64,000 nucleotides of DNA from Aureococcus anophagefferens (taxonomy: Eukaryota > Sar > Pelagophyceae > Pelagomonadales > Pelagomonadaceae): positions 323,261 through 387,260 of the forward strand of contig NW_008705570.1 of the NCBI RefSeq assembly GCF_000186865.1, read 5' to 3'. The notes under the pieces were generated by a model. It saw nothing but the letters and a program-made list of their open reading frames with translations. It did not search any database and was not told the DNA's origin. This document shows, piece by piece, positions 1-9,482 of this stretch. The translations under genes were made by a program, and so were the position numbers. Position 1 is the first letter of the stretch; the number at the start of each line of letters is the position of its first letter.

Positions 1-3000
1 GCCGTGCGCGACAACGACGTCGACAAGTTCTGCCGGACGTTCGCGAAGAGCGCGAAAGCCGTCGACGACGCGCTGCGCGACCCGGACGCGGCGGCTCAAA
101 TGCCGCCGACGCCGGCCGAGTACCCGGACATGGCGTGCCTCGACTTCCTCGGCGCGCCGCCGCTCGACGACGAGTCCAAGCTCCGGGAGTGCGCCGTGGC
201 GGCGCTGGCGCGCGATCTCGCGGCGCTCCCGTCGGTCCGCGCGGAAGCGCGCCGCGCGTTCCGGGAACTCGCGACGGTAACGACGCGCCCGACGGACAAG
301 GGCCGGGCCGAGATCGACGTCTGCCACGAGTACCACGGCCTCCAGTACCTCCAGAACAAGAAGGTGGCCGAGTTCCTCGACGGCGCGTCGTCGAACCCGC
401 CGCGGCGCCACCGGGCCGGCGAGGACGCCGGCGACGCCGTCGCCGACCTCGCGGCCGCGGACTTTGTGAAGATCCTCAAGGCCGAGAAGGAGGGGCTGCT
501 GGCCTACGAGCTGCGGTCGACGGCGAAGCCCGACGACCCAAACGCCGCCGACGAGAAATGGGACGTGGACGCGATCGCGAACGGCCTCTTCAACGCCTAC
601 CTGGCTCTGCCCTTTGGCGGCGGCGCGGACCTCGCGGCGCCGGCGGCGACCTACGCCGGGCTCCAGGTCGTGGCGCCGGCCGCGCCGGCGGCGCCCGCCG
701 ACGAGCCGCCCAAGGAGGAGGACGTCAAGGCGGAGGACGACGCGGCGGTCGAGGACGCGGCCCCGGCGGACGCGCCCGCGGAGCCCGCGGAGCCCGCGGA
801 GGCACCCGCGGCGGAGCCCGCCGCGGAGGCGCCCGCGGCGCCCGCGGCGGCCGCGGCGGCCGCGGAGCCCGAGGCGGCCGCGGAGCCCGAGGCGGCCGCG
901 GAGCCCGAGGCGGCCGCGGAGCCCGCGGCGGAGCCCGCGGCGGAGCTCGCGGCGGAGCCCGCGGCGGAGCCCGCGGCGGAGCCCGCGGCGGAGGGCGGCG
1001 GCGACGGCGTGCTCCGGGAGCGCGGCGGCGGCGACGGCGAGTCCGACGAGGAGATGGAGGACGCGGCGCCCGCCGAGGCGGCGGCGGAGACGCAGCCCGC
1101 GCCCGGCTCCGGCCGGCTCCGGCGGAACCGGGTCGTCATGGACTCGGACGACGACGACGACGACGCGCTCCTCGCCGACGCGCCGCCCGCGGCGCCCGCG
1201 GCGGCCGCCGCGGACGCGGACGACAGCGACGACGACTTCGCGGACGCGCCGGCCAAGCCGCCGGCGCCCGCGGCGCTCGACGACGCCGACGACAGCGACG
1301 ACGACTTCGCCGACGCGCCGGAGGGTCGTGCGCCTCGCCGTCAAGTCCTTCCTCCTGCCCATGCTCGAGGAGGAGCTCAAGGGCGAGCTGCGGCGCGCGG
1401 GCACGCGCGCCGTCGCGCGCCTCGCGGCGAACGCGCTCCGGCGCCTCGCGGACGTCGCGGGCTTCGCCGGCGGCGGCTTCCGCGGGTCCAACGGCCTCCA
1501 CGAGTCGGCGGGCGGCCAGGTGGGCTGCAAGGCCGTCGGCGTCGGCGTCGCGCGCGCGGACACGTGGGCGAAGCACGAGCGCGCGCGCGGCCAGGACCCG
1601 CCGGCGGAGTCGACGGCGTTCGTGCTCCTGGGGCCGTCGGGCTCCGTGAGCGACCACGAGGTCGCGAGCTCCCGCGCCAACGACCGGAGCCCCGACGACG
1701 TGCGCCGCGTGGCGCGCTTCCTGCGGCGCCACCGGCCCGACGTCGTCGTCGTGTCGACGGGCGCGGGCGCCGCCGCGTGCCGCCGGTGCATGAAGTTCGT
1801 CGAGGCGTCCGTGCGCGTGGCCCGCGAGCCGCTGCCGCGCTACGAGGACGAGTCGCCCGAGGAGTCCATGCGCCTCGACGAGGAGGAGGAGCTCGTGGGC
1901 GAGTGGCAGTGCGCGATATCGTTCGCGGACGACCGCCTCGCGCGCGCGTTCGCGTCGTCGATCCGCGCGGACCGCGAGCTCAAGGAGTACCCGGCGCCCT
2001 ACCGCGTCGCCGTGTCCCTGGCCCGCGCGGCGCAGAACCCGCTCGCGGAGCTGTCCGCGTGCTTCACGGCGCGCGGGCTCCGGGGCGGCGCGGGGCTCGG
2101 GTTGCCGGGCGAGGACCTGACCATGGTCAAGCTCCACCCGCTCGCCGACATGGTCCCGGGCAAGCTGCTCCTCGAGACCTACGCGAAGGCGCTCGTGGAC
2201 GCGAACTGCGCCCACGGCGTCGACCTGAACCAGGCGTTGCAGTACGACCACCACTTCGGGTGCCTCCAGTTCGTCGCGGGGCTGGGCCCGCGCAAGGCCG
2301 CGGCGCTGCGCCGGTCCGCGCGGTCCTACGGCGGCTCGGCGCGCGAGGGCGGCGCCCACGGCGTCGTCGTCTCCCGCCGGAACCTCGCGGCGCTCTTCGA
2401 CGCGCGGGGCAAGTACTCGACGAAGCGCGGGTCGGCGACGAACTGCTTCACGAACTGCGCCGCTTTTCTCCGCGTGCGGCCCGCGGGGCCGCTGGCGGAC
2501 ATGGCCCTGGACCCGCTCGACGACACGCGGGTCCACCCGGAGTGCTACTTCGGGGGCGAGGGCTTCTACGACTGGGCGCAGAAGATGTGCGCGGACGGCC
2601 TCGACCGCGACCTCGGCGAGGGCGAGGAGTCGTACAGCGAGGTCGTCGCGCTGGCCATGGACGACTCGCGGAGCGCGCTGGCGAAGAATTTGAGGAAGCA
2701 GAACGCGGCCTACCGCGAGGGCGACTTCTGGAGCCCGCCGCTCTTCGGGACGACGCACAAGGTGAACGAGGCGGAGGACGCCGCGGCCGACGACGCGCTC
2801 GACGACAAGCTCGGCGAGCTGGATTTGGACACCTACGCGCAGATCCTCGCCGAGGACTCGGGCGTCGGGTTGCGGCGCGAGCAGCTCGAGGACGTGAAGC
2901 GCGAGCTCCGGTGCCCCTACCGCGACGTCCGCGCGCCGTGGCGGCCGCCGACGGAGGCCGCGGTTTTCGACTTGCTGAGCGGGCTGGGCCAGGACCAGGG

Positions 3001-4501
3001 CGGCGGCGTCAAGGAGAAGCAGATCGTCACGGCGCGCATCCAGCGGGCGGACAAGTACCGCCTCTTCGTGGTGACGGACCTCGGGTTGTCCGGCGGCGTG
3101 CACGTCGAATTCCTCGACGCCGAGGGCGGCCGCGTCGAGAACGCCGACGAGTGGCTGTCCACCGAGGGCCTGCGGCCGAGGTTCGACGCGAAGCTCGCGA
3201 TCGACGAGGTCGTGGAGTGCGCCGTGCTCAAGGTGGACCACGAGCGCTTCCGCATCGAGCTGTCGCGCCGCGACGACGACGTCTTCTTCCCGCAGTCCGC
3301 GCAGGCCTTCTACGACCACTACGGCGCGCGGGGCGTCGACTTCGACCCGGCCCTCGACGCGTCGAAGATGGTCCGGGACTACGTGTCCAACGCGCGGAGC
3401 CGGCTCGACCGCTGCAAGCGCGTCCGCGACGACCGCGCGCGCGCGCTCGACGCGTCGCTCAAGCCGCGCGCCGCGGCGCGCGCGCGGCGCCACATCCTCC
3501 ACCCGGCCTACCACGCCAAGTGCGACTACAAGGCCGCGGAGGCGCTGCTGGAAACCATGGGCGCGGGCGAGGTCGTCGCGCGGCCGTCGTCGTCGGGAAA
3601 AGTCGCGTTGACGTGGGCGTTCCGCGACGGCGTCTACAAGCACGTCGAGGTCGACGACGCGGACGAGGTCGCGCCCGGCGTGCCGCCCAAGTTCCGCCTC
3701 GAGGTGAGCCCCGGCGAGGTCGAGGAGTACGAGGACATCGACGAGCTCCTCGCGCGCTACGTGCTTCCCATGAACGACTTCTGCGAGGACGTCGCGGCGA
3801 GCCGCAAGTTCCGCGACGACGTCCGCGACGCCGCCGCGTCGGAGAAGGAGCTCAAGGCCCAGCGCCGCGCGGCGCCGGCGTCCATCCCCTACTTCCTCTG
3901 GGTCGACGCGCGCTACCCGGGCCGCTTCGCGCTGTCGTATTTACCGCCGAAGGCGACGACGTGCCGCCTCGAGTGGCTCAAGGTGACGCCCAACGGCCTC
4001 TACCTCCGCGACAAGACCTTCCTCGGCGTCGACGACGCGCTGAACCACTTCAAGAAGCACGCCAAGGAGTGGGCCCGCGGGCCCAAGCTCGCGCCGCACC
4101 GCGCGGCCGCGCCGCCGCCGCGCAACGCGGCGCCGCGCGTCGCGGCGGCGCCGCCGCCGCTTGCGGCGCCGCCGCAGCGCGCGCCGCCGCCCATGATGCC
4201 CCCGGCGGCGCCCTGGCAGAACCCCGTCGCCGCCGGCGGGCCGGGCTGGGGCGCGCCGCCGCCGGGGCCGGGCTGGGGCGCGCCGCCGGGGCCCCAGCCG
4301 GGCTGGGGGCCGCCGCCCGGCGGCCAGCAGCCGGGCTGGGGCGCGCCGCCGCCGGGGCCCCAGCCGGGCTGGGGCGCGCCGCCGCCCCAGATGGCGCCCC
4401 AGATGATGGCGCCGCCCCAGCCCGCCGGCGGCGGCCGCGGCCGCGGCCGCCTCGTCCCGGCCTGGATGGCCAAGCAGCAGGCCGAGCAGCAGGGCAACTA
4501 G
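1..4501 (+). CDS. SPT6: Transcription elongation factor/histone chaperone Spt6 (5' partial)
   Basis: Spt6 is a nuclear histone chaperone that travels with RNA polymerase II. The left window edge cuts the 5' end; the reading frame is open from base 1. The frame at 1-1318 carries the Spt6 core helical region (PTDKGRAEID, YLQNKKVAEF, AEKEGLLAYEL), then a long Ala/Pro/Glu and Asp-rich block. From about 1318 homology continues in the +1 frame: YqgF-like region, HhH region (AGLGPRKAAALRRS near 2280), DLD/S1 region with YDW and LDLDTYAQIL (2570-3270), and the tandem SH2 module (IPYFLWVDARYPGRFALSY near 3900). The C-terminus (4225-4395) has five PGWG repeats. The frame change near 1318 is an unresolved intron or sequence indel. 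Colinearity with animal, plant and yeast Spt6 is strong; the acidic block inside the core rather than at the N-terminus is odd. The stop is TAG at 4499-4501. Confidence 0.9.
778..1000 (+). repeat. GC-rich minisatellite-like coding repeat in Spt6
   Basis: Imperfect repeats of GAGCCCGCGGCG and GAGGCGGCCGCGGAGCCC encode AEPAAEPAA and AEPEAAAEPEA runs. The tract lies in the acidic/Ala-rich insertion of the Spt6 gene and is a likely site of length polymorphism or assembly error. Confidence 0.8.
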
Positions 4502-4656
4502 AGCGACGACACGGACCCGTTCCCCCACACACACGCCCCCCGTACCCTAAAAGTCCGTCGTCGTCACCTTCTCTATGGCCGTCTCACATCATTGGAGCAG
4601 CTATGTAGGTGTGCCTGGCTCCTCGCCGAGGAGCTCCTCGGCGGTTCCTACTCTTC

Positions 4657-6987
4657 TTATCCGGCGTCGCGCGCGAGTCCGGCGTCGATGCACGGCTGGG
4701 CGCAGCCGTTGTCCCTCCAGAGGCACTGGTCTTCCTCGAAGTTCCGCGGGTCCGCCGCGCAGGGATCGGCGACGGCGCGCTTGAGCCGGCGGTACTCGGC
4801 GAGCTCGCGTTCCAGCGGCCGGACGTCGCGTCGCACGCGGGCCGACGCGTTGCGCCAGAGCGCGTAGTCGGCGGCCACGCGCGCCTCGAAGCCGGTCTTC
4901 TCGGCCCACTCGCGGACGCGCGCGATCTGCGACGCGTCCGCGTGGACGACCGCGTCGCCGGTCTTGGGGTCCCGGGCCCCGGCGACGCTGGAGTTCTTCG
5001 CGCTCACCGAGAGCACGTCGCCGAGCGGCACGCCCAGGCGCGTCGCCAGCAGCACCATCGTCTCGTCGAAGAGCTCCGTGGTCCCGACGAGGTCGTAGGC
5101 GTCCAGGAGCTCGTCGACGTCGCCGGGCCGCGGCGCGGATGCTCCGTCCGTTCGCACGTTCCACCAGAGAACATTCTTCTCGGATTTGAGGTACCTCCGG
5201 ACCCGGGCGATGACTTTCGCGTCGGAGTCCTTTTCGTGTCTCGTGACTTCGAAGTGGAAGAACTGGGAAACGCTCCGCGCGAGCGGCTCGCGCACGACCG
5301 TCCAGAGGAACGCGCGCCAGGTGCCGGCGGTGCCGCCATGCTGGAATTCATGAATCCACTTCACGAGTGACTCATGATTCGCATAGACCGCCGGACTCGT
5401 CGTCGTCCCTTTCCGGTAACCTCCATTGTGCTGGGAAGCGAAGCCGACGTGGCCGTGTCGCGAAGCGACGCGCCGCGCGACGCCGCCGGCGGTGCTGCTC
5501 GAGCACTTCGGGATCTTGATGAAGATGATCGACGTCTCCGAGACGTTCGCCGGTCTCGTGTCGTAGCGCGGGCCGAGGCCCGACGGCCGCTCGGGCCGCG
5601 CGAGCGGCTGGCAGCACTTCTTCTCGTAGCATGGGGCTTTCCATACGCAATCCGCCTCGCGATCACATTTCGTTTTTTTGTTGGGACACGACACCTGCGC
5701 TTGCGCGCCGCTGCCGAGGAACGTGTCGATGCCGGCGTCGACGGCCGTCGCGTCGAGCGGCGTCGCCGGAAGTCCGCGGCACGCGCCCCGCGCCGACAGG
5801 GCGCACGCGAATTGGACCATGTTGCTGCACCGCCCGGGATTCTTCTCGGCGTGGTCCGCGCCCATCGCCAGGATCCGTCGCGGCGCCCAGGGGGTCCCGC
5901 AGTGCTCGGGCCCGAGGAGCAGGTCCGCGGTCGCCATGCAGTGGAGCGCGACGAGCGGGTGGCCCGCGCCGTGGAAACTCACGTCGAAGTCGTTTTCGAG
6001 GCCGGCCGTGCGGCCGTCGACGAGGCGCGACGCGTCGTCGCGCCGCGCGCCGCCGACGTGTATCCGGACGTCAAGGCCCTCGAGGGTCGCGGCGACGGTC
6101 TCCGGCGGCGAGTCGCTCAGGATGAGCGCGCGGACGCGGCGCGCTGGGAGCCGCGCTCGCAACGCCGCGACGACGCGGAGCGCGTTCCGCAGGCGCGCGC
6201 CCGCCACCCTCATCTCGAGGAGGGACACCTCGGCGGAGGCGTTCACGGACAGATTGGGGTGGAGCAGGTCGCCGAGGCGCACGTGGACGACGACGCGGAG
6301 CTCGCCGTCGGCCGCGCCGCAGTCGACCAAGGCGTCGCGGTCGACGGCCGCGTAGGCCTCGGCGGCCGCGCGGCGCTTCCGCGCGGCGTCGGTCGCCGGC
6401 GGGAACGCGTCGAAGCCGAACCACTCGTCGAGCGGCGGCGTGAGGAAGCACTCGAAGTGGCCGCGGAACAACGCGTCGCCCGCGGGCCAGCGGGCCGCGA
6501 TCTCGTCCTGCGAAGGGTTTCCGTGCGCATGGAGCCAATCTCGTTCGTGGCAGTAGAGCGACGGCGCGAAGCCATCGCCAAGGCCGTCGACGTCGCGCAG
6601 GTAGGCGGCCCCCTCGCCCACGTACTCCTGGAAGTAGTGGGGGGCCGGGCCCGGGCCGTGGCGATCGGCGATCAACCCGACGATTCTGTGTCCGACGTGG
6701 CCGAGGCCGTCCAGTCCGCTGTCGGGTCTATCAACTTTTCTCACGCAGTCTGTCGGGAAATAGGGCCAGAATCGTTCGTACATGTAGATAGGTTCGCGCT
6801 TGCAGACGTGCTTCGACAGGAGGGCAAAGTCGGGCGAGATCGCCGGCGCCGCCAGCGCGAGGCGCCACCATGACGTGTTCGTCGTCGCCACGCCGGAGAT
6901 CGCGGGCCCCACCGCCTGCGTCGACGCCACGCCGGAGATCGCGAGCGCCGCCGCCATGATCATGGCGACCCGGGTTGCCAGCCGCAT
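4657..6987 (-). CDS. Secretory-pathway protein: fucosyltransferase-like N-terminus fused to sulfotransferase
   Basis: The protein is 776 aa and starts at ATG 6987 with a hydrophobic signal or anchor (ATRVAMIMAAALAISGVAS). The first half has HVRLGDLLHPN and a distal DLLLGPEHCGTPWAPRRI, resembling the nucleotide-sugar-binding face of O-fucosyltransferase/GT11-type enzymes. The second half has the two PAPS-binding signatures of Golgi sulfotransferases: IIFIKIPKCSSSTAGG (5'-phosphosulfate loop) and WTVVREPLARSVSQFFHF (3'-phosphate loop with the R-x7-S pattern). A Cys-rich linker (CPNKKTKCDREADC) separates them, and a related Cys cluster (DQCLWRDNGCAQPC) closes the protein. The likely role is extracellular-glycan synthesis and sulfation in the Golgi. 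The sulfotransferase call is firm; the N-terminal glycosyltransferase call is tentative. It is a single open exon. Confidence 0.75.
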   Translation of the reverse strand: MRLATRVAMIMAAALAISGVASTQAVGPAISGVATTNTSWWRLALAAPAISPDFALLSKHVCKREPIYMYERFWPYFPTDCVRKVDRPDSGLDGLGHVGHRIVGLIADRHGPGPAPHYFQEYVGEGAAYLRDVDGLGDGFAPSLYCHERDWLHAHGNPSQDEIAARWPAGDALFRGHFECFLTPPLDEWFGFDAFPPATDAARKRRAAAEAYAAVDRDALVDCGAADGELRVVVHVRLGDLLHPNLSVNASAEVSLLEMRVAGARLRNALRVVAALRARLPARRVRALILSDSPPETVAATLEGLDVRIHVGGARRDDASRLVDGRTAGLENDFDVSFHGAGHPLVALHCMATADLLLGPEHCGTPWAPRRILAMGADHAEKNPGRCSNMVQFACALSARGACRGLPATPLDATAVDAGIDTFLGSGAQAQVSCPNKKTKCDREADCVWKAPCYEKKCCQPLARPERPSGLGPRYDTRPANVSETSIIFIKIPKCSSSTAGGVARRVASRHGHVGFASQHNGGYRKGTTTSPAVYANHESLVKWIHEFQHGGTAGTWRAFLWTVVREPLARSVSQFFHFEVTRHEKDSDAKVIARVRRYLKSEKNVLWWNVRTDGASAPRPGDVDELLDAYDLVGTTELFDETMVLLATRLGVPLGDVLSVSAKNSSVAGARDPKTGDAVVHADASQIARVREWAEKTGFEARVAADYALWRNASARVRRDVRPLERELAEYRRLKRAVADPCAADPRNFEEDQCLWRDNGCAQPCIDAGLARDAG

Positions 6988-7180
6988 CCTCGAGGCCTCA
7001 GTGGCATTTCATGCTGATCGCTAACTACGCCTTCCAGGGGCGTTCGCGGAGCCTTCGCGGGGTACCTCGGCGAACCGAGCTAGCCGGCGGCGCGAGGCCT
7101 GCGACCCAGCGTCAGTATCTCCTCAAGACCGGCTCAGGAGTTCACCGAAGCCCCGTCCTAATAGCTCGTCGTCGTCGTCC

Positions 7181-8011
7181 TTAAATGCGGATGGTTGGCA
7201 GGTACTCGGGGTCGCGATCGGAGCGCCAGTACCTTATGACGTGCGTGAACACGTCTTCGGGAACGTGCACGAAGAGGCGCTCGTGGAGGCGGTCGCTCGA
7301 AGGTGCGAGCGCGCGGCCGCGTTCGCGCAGCGACGGGAGTGCTCTGCGAAATTTCAGGAGCTGAGCGCGGGGCACGTCTGCGTACGGCCGCCAGCCGCCC
7401 GCCGCGCGGACCTCGGCGAGAAGCGCAGCCACCACCGTGTTGCCTCTTCTATTCGCCGTGGCCTCGGGGTCTTCCCCGTGGAAGAGATCCCGCGCGTCAA
7501 GTGACGCGCCGCGGCTTAGGTAAAGCCGCGCCAATGGCAGCCCAACGGCAGTGACCCCCATCATGGCAGCCCAAATGAGCGGCGTGCGCTCGGCGTGATC
7601 ACGCGCGTCGACTTGCGCGCCTCCATAGAGAAGGAGCGCCGCTACATAGCTGTTCGGCGTTTGACGCAGGAGCGTAGAACGCCGCCCCGAAATGGTTTCG
7701 ACTGTTTCCGCGTTGGTATCAGCGCCTTGTTCGATGAGCCACTTGATTACCGAGAGCCATGCGTGTTGGAGCGCAAACTCCAGAGGAGTGAACATCGCGC
7801 CAGCATGACCAAGTCCCGGAGCGCCCCGATGCAGCCCCTCGTCGAAATTGTAGCGCGTCGCGAAGCTGCGGGGAGCGCCGCCGTCAGGAGCCCACGGTGC
7901 GTACCAATGTTTCACGGCGCACAGGAATGTCTCCTCTCTTTTTGGGGGTTTGTACACGCCCATTGGGGGGCGCATTGCTAGCGTAGCGGCACCCCAATAG
8001 TGAGCAGCCAT
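7181..8011 (-). CDS. Ankyrin-repeat protein with conserved C-terminal module (copy 1)
   Basis: The protein is 276 aa, with ATG at 8009-8011 (MAAHYWGAATLAM) and stop TAA at 7181. Ankyrin units cover residues ~60-190 (TPLEFALQHAWLSVIKWLIE, RTPLIWAAMMGVTAVGLP). A tail follows that is shared with the gene at 44113-45000: LLAEVRAAGGWRPY, then P-R-x-x-L-x-x-x-R-x-L-x-x-R-G-R-A, then VPEDVFTHVIRYWRSDRD. In copy 2 the equivalents are LLADVRRAGGWAKY and LPNEVFWHILRFWRSSRE. The base composition is visibly lower in GC than the flanking genes. Function is unknown; ankyrin repeats normally bind protein partners. It is divergent from the phosphatase gene at 8180. Confidence 0.8.
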   Translation of the reverse strand: MAAHYWGAATLAMRPPMGVYKPPKREETFLCAVKHWYAPWAPDGGAPRSFATRYNFDEGLHRGAPGLGHAGAMFTPLEFALQHAWLSVIKWLIEQGADTNAETVETISGRRSTLLRQTPNSYVAALLLYGGAQVDARDHAERTPLIWAAMMGVTAVGLPLARLYLSRGASLDARDLFHGEDPEATANRRGNTVVAALLAEVRAAGGWRPYADVPRAQLLKFRRALPSLRERGRALAPSSDRLHERLFVHVPEDVFTHVIRYWRSDRDPEYLPTIRI

Positions 8012-8179
8012 TGCGGCGCCGCGATCTTGAACCGATAATGAATTCACGATGCAGGGCGTGCGCTGAGCTCTCGATGGGCAGCCTCCGCTGAGCTCTCGCT
8101 GGGCAGCCTCCACAGTCGAGCCATGCGCCTCCCACCGCGACGGTGACCCGCGGCGCGACGCCGCGAAGCACCCCAAGAA
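8012..8179. promoter_or_regulatory. Short divergent promoter region with 25-bp tandem repeat
   Basis: This 168-bp gap separates two head-to-head starts, so it probably carries both promoters. It contains two adjacent copies of a 25-bp unit (8062-8086 and 8087-8111, core GAGCTCTCG), which differ at one base. No clear TATA box is seen. Confidence 0.45.
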
Positions 8180-9482
8180 ATGCCGTCGCCGTCCGCGGCG
8201 CCGCGGCGCTCGCTGACCTTGGGCCACGGATCGACGCGCCGCGACCTGCGGGCGCCGTCGCACCAGCCCGGCGGCCGGCGGTCCAAGGTTTCCGGCGAGC
8301 CCCCGGCCCGCGGTCGGGTCGCCAGCGTCAGCCCGCTGCCGCCGCTGGCGCCCTTCGGGTCCGTATTTTCGAACAGAGAAGCGTACGCGGGGCCCACGGA
8401 CGAGAGCAACTGGGTCGTGCCGGGGCGGGTCATGGCCGGCGCGTACCCCGGCTACGACGACGACGGCCTCAACTACAAGAGCCTCTTCCGCCTGCTCGAG
8501 GCCGGCGTGACCTGCTTCGTGTGCCTGCAGCTCGAGTACGACCCGGACGCGCGCGAGGACGCGTGGCGCCGCGGCGACGCGATCCGGCCCTACTTCCACG
8601 ACGCGGCGAAGATCGCGCGCGACGCGCGGCGGCCGCTGGACTTCGTGCACGTGGGCATCGAGGACTGCGCCGTCGTCGACGACGCCAAATTGAACGATTT
8701 GGCCGCGCGGCTCGCGCGGCGGCTGCTCGGCGACGCGGGCGAGGTGCTCGACCGCGTGGCACTCAAATCTTCGACCCGACTTCAATGTGCGCGTAATCGA
8801 ACGGATCGCGCCGGACTCTTCAGCCGTGCTTCGAGAACTCGACGAGAGCGATCGATTCGTCCAAAAATCAGCCGCGTCGACTTCGAATCGACCGAGCTCG
8901 AGCACTTCCAAGTTTGGTCGGGACGTCCCAAGCCGGTGGTCGATGTCCACGCAGGTGCTCTACGTGCACTGCTGGGGCGGCCACGGCCGCGCGGGCAGCG
9001 TGGTCTGCCTGCTCCTCCACCGCCTCTACGGCCTCGACGCGGCGTCGGCGCTGTTCCGCTGCCAGTTCGTCCACGACTGCCGGCGGCTGCCCATCGTCGT
9101 CGGGAGCCCGCAGACGACGGCGCAGCGGGACCAGGTCGCGCGCGTCATCGGCGCGCTCATCGCGGAGGACCGCGCGGCCGCGGCGCGCGCGGCCGACGAC
9201 GCGGCGCGCCACCTCCGGGAGGACGCCGTCGTCGCCGCGGACGCCGTCGAGGAGCTCGCGGCCGACGGCCTCGCGCTCGAGGACTTCGACGAGGCCGGCG
9301 CGCCGGAGGCGGACGGGCGGCCCCCGCGGAGCTTCGGCGGCGCGCCGCGGCGGCCGGGGCCCCAGCGCGCGGGCGCGCGGCCCGCGAGCCGCCTGGGCCC
9401 CATCGCGGGGCGCCGCGCGTCCCGCGACGTCGCGGACGTCGCCGGGGACGGCGGGCTTTCGTGCCTCGACGTTAGGACCTAG
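8180..9482 (+). CDS. Dual-specificity protein phosphatase (introner-split)
   Basis: Exons are 8180-8743 and 8955-9482, joined across an introner, giving 363 aa. Splicing yields GEVLYVHCWGGHGRAGS, containing the protein-tyrosine-phosphatase signature HC-x5-R (Cys194, Arg200), followed by a helix typical of the family (VVCLLLHRLYGL). Upstream, DFVHVGIEDCAVVDD supplies the general-acid region: Asp is expected there in active enzymes, and ED is present. The C-terminal ~110 residues are low-complexity and Ala/Arg-rich. The enzyme should dephosphorylate phosphotyrosine or phosphothreonine, or a non-protein substrate, in the cytosol. The stop codon (TAG, 9480-9482) overlaps that of the convergent prolyl hydroxylase gene by 4 bp. 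Confidence 0.85.
8752..8954 (-). mobile_element. Introner, family B, antisense to its host gene
   Basis: The element splits the phosphatase gene. The flanking 8-bp duplications are GTGCTCGA (8744-8751) and GTGCTCTA (8955-8962), 7 of 8 identical. The spliced intron is 8744-8954: donor GT comes from the upstream duplication and acceptor AG from the element terminus CCACGCAG. The core CGTCCAAAAATCAGCC is the reverse complement of the copies at 29936 and 56742. Confidence 0.9.

Noticed and set aside
8012..8179. The 25-bp tandem repeats as a CRISPR-like or operator array
   Set aside because: There are only two adjacent units with no spacers, in a eukaryotic context; simple tandem duplication suffices.
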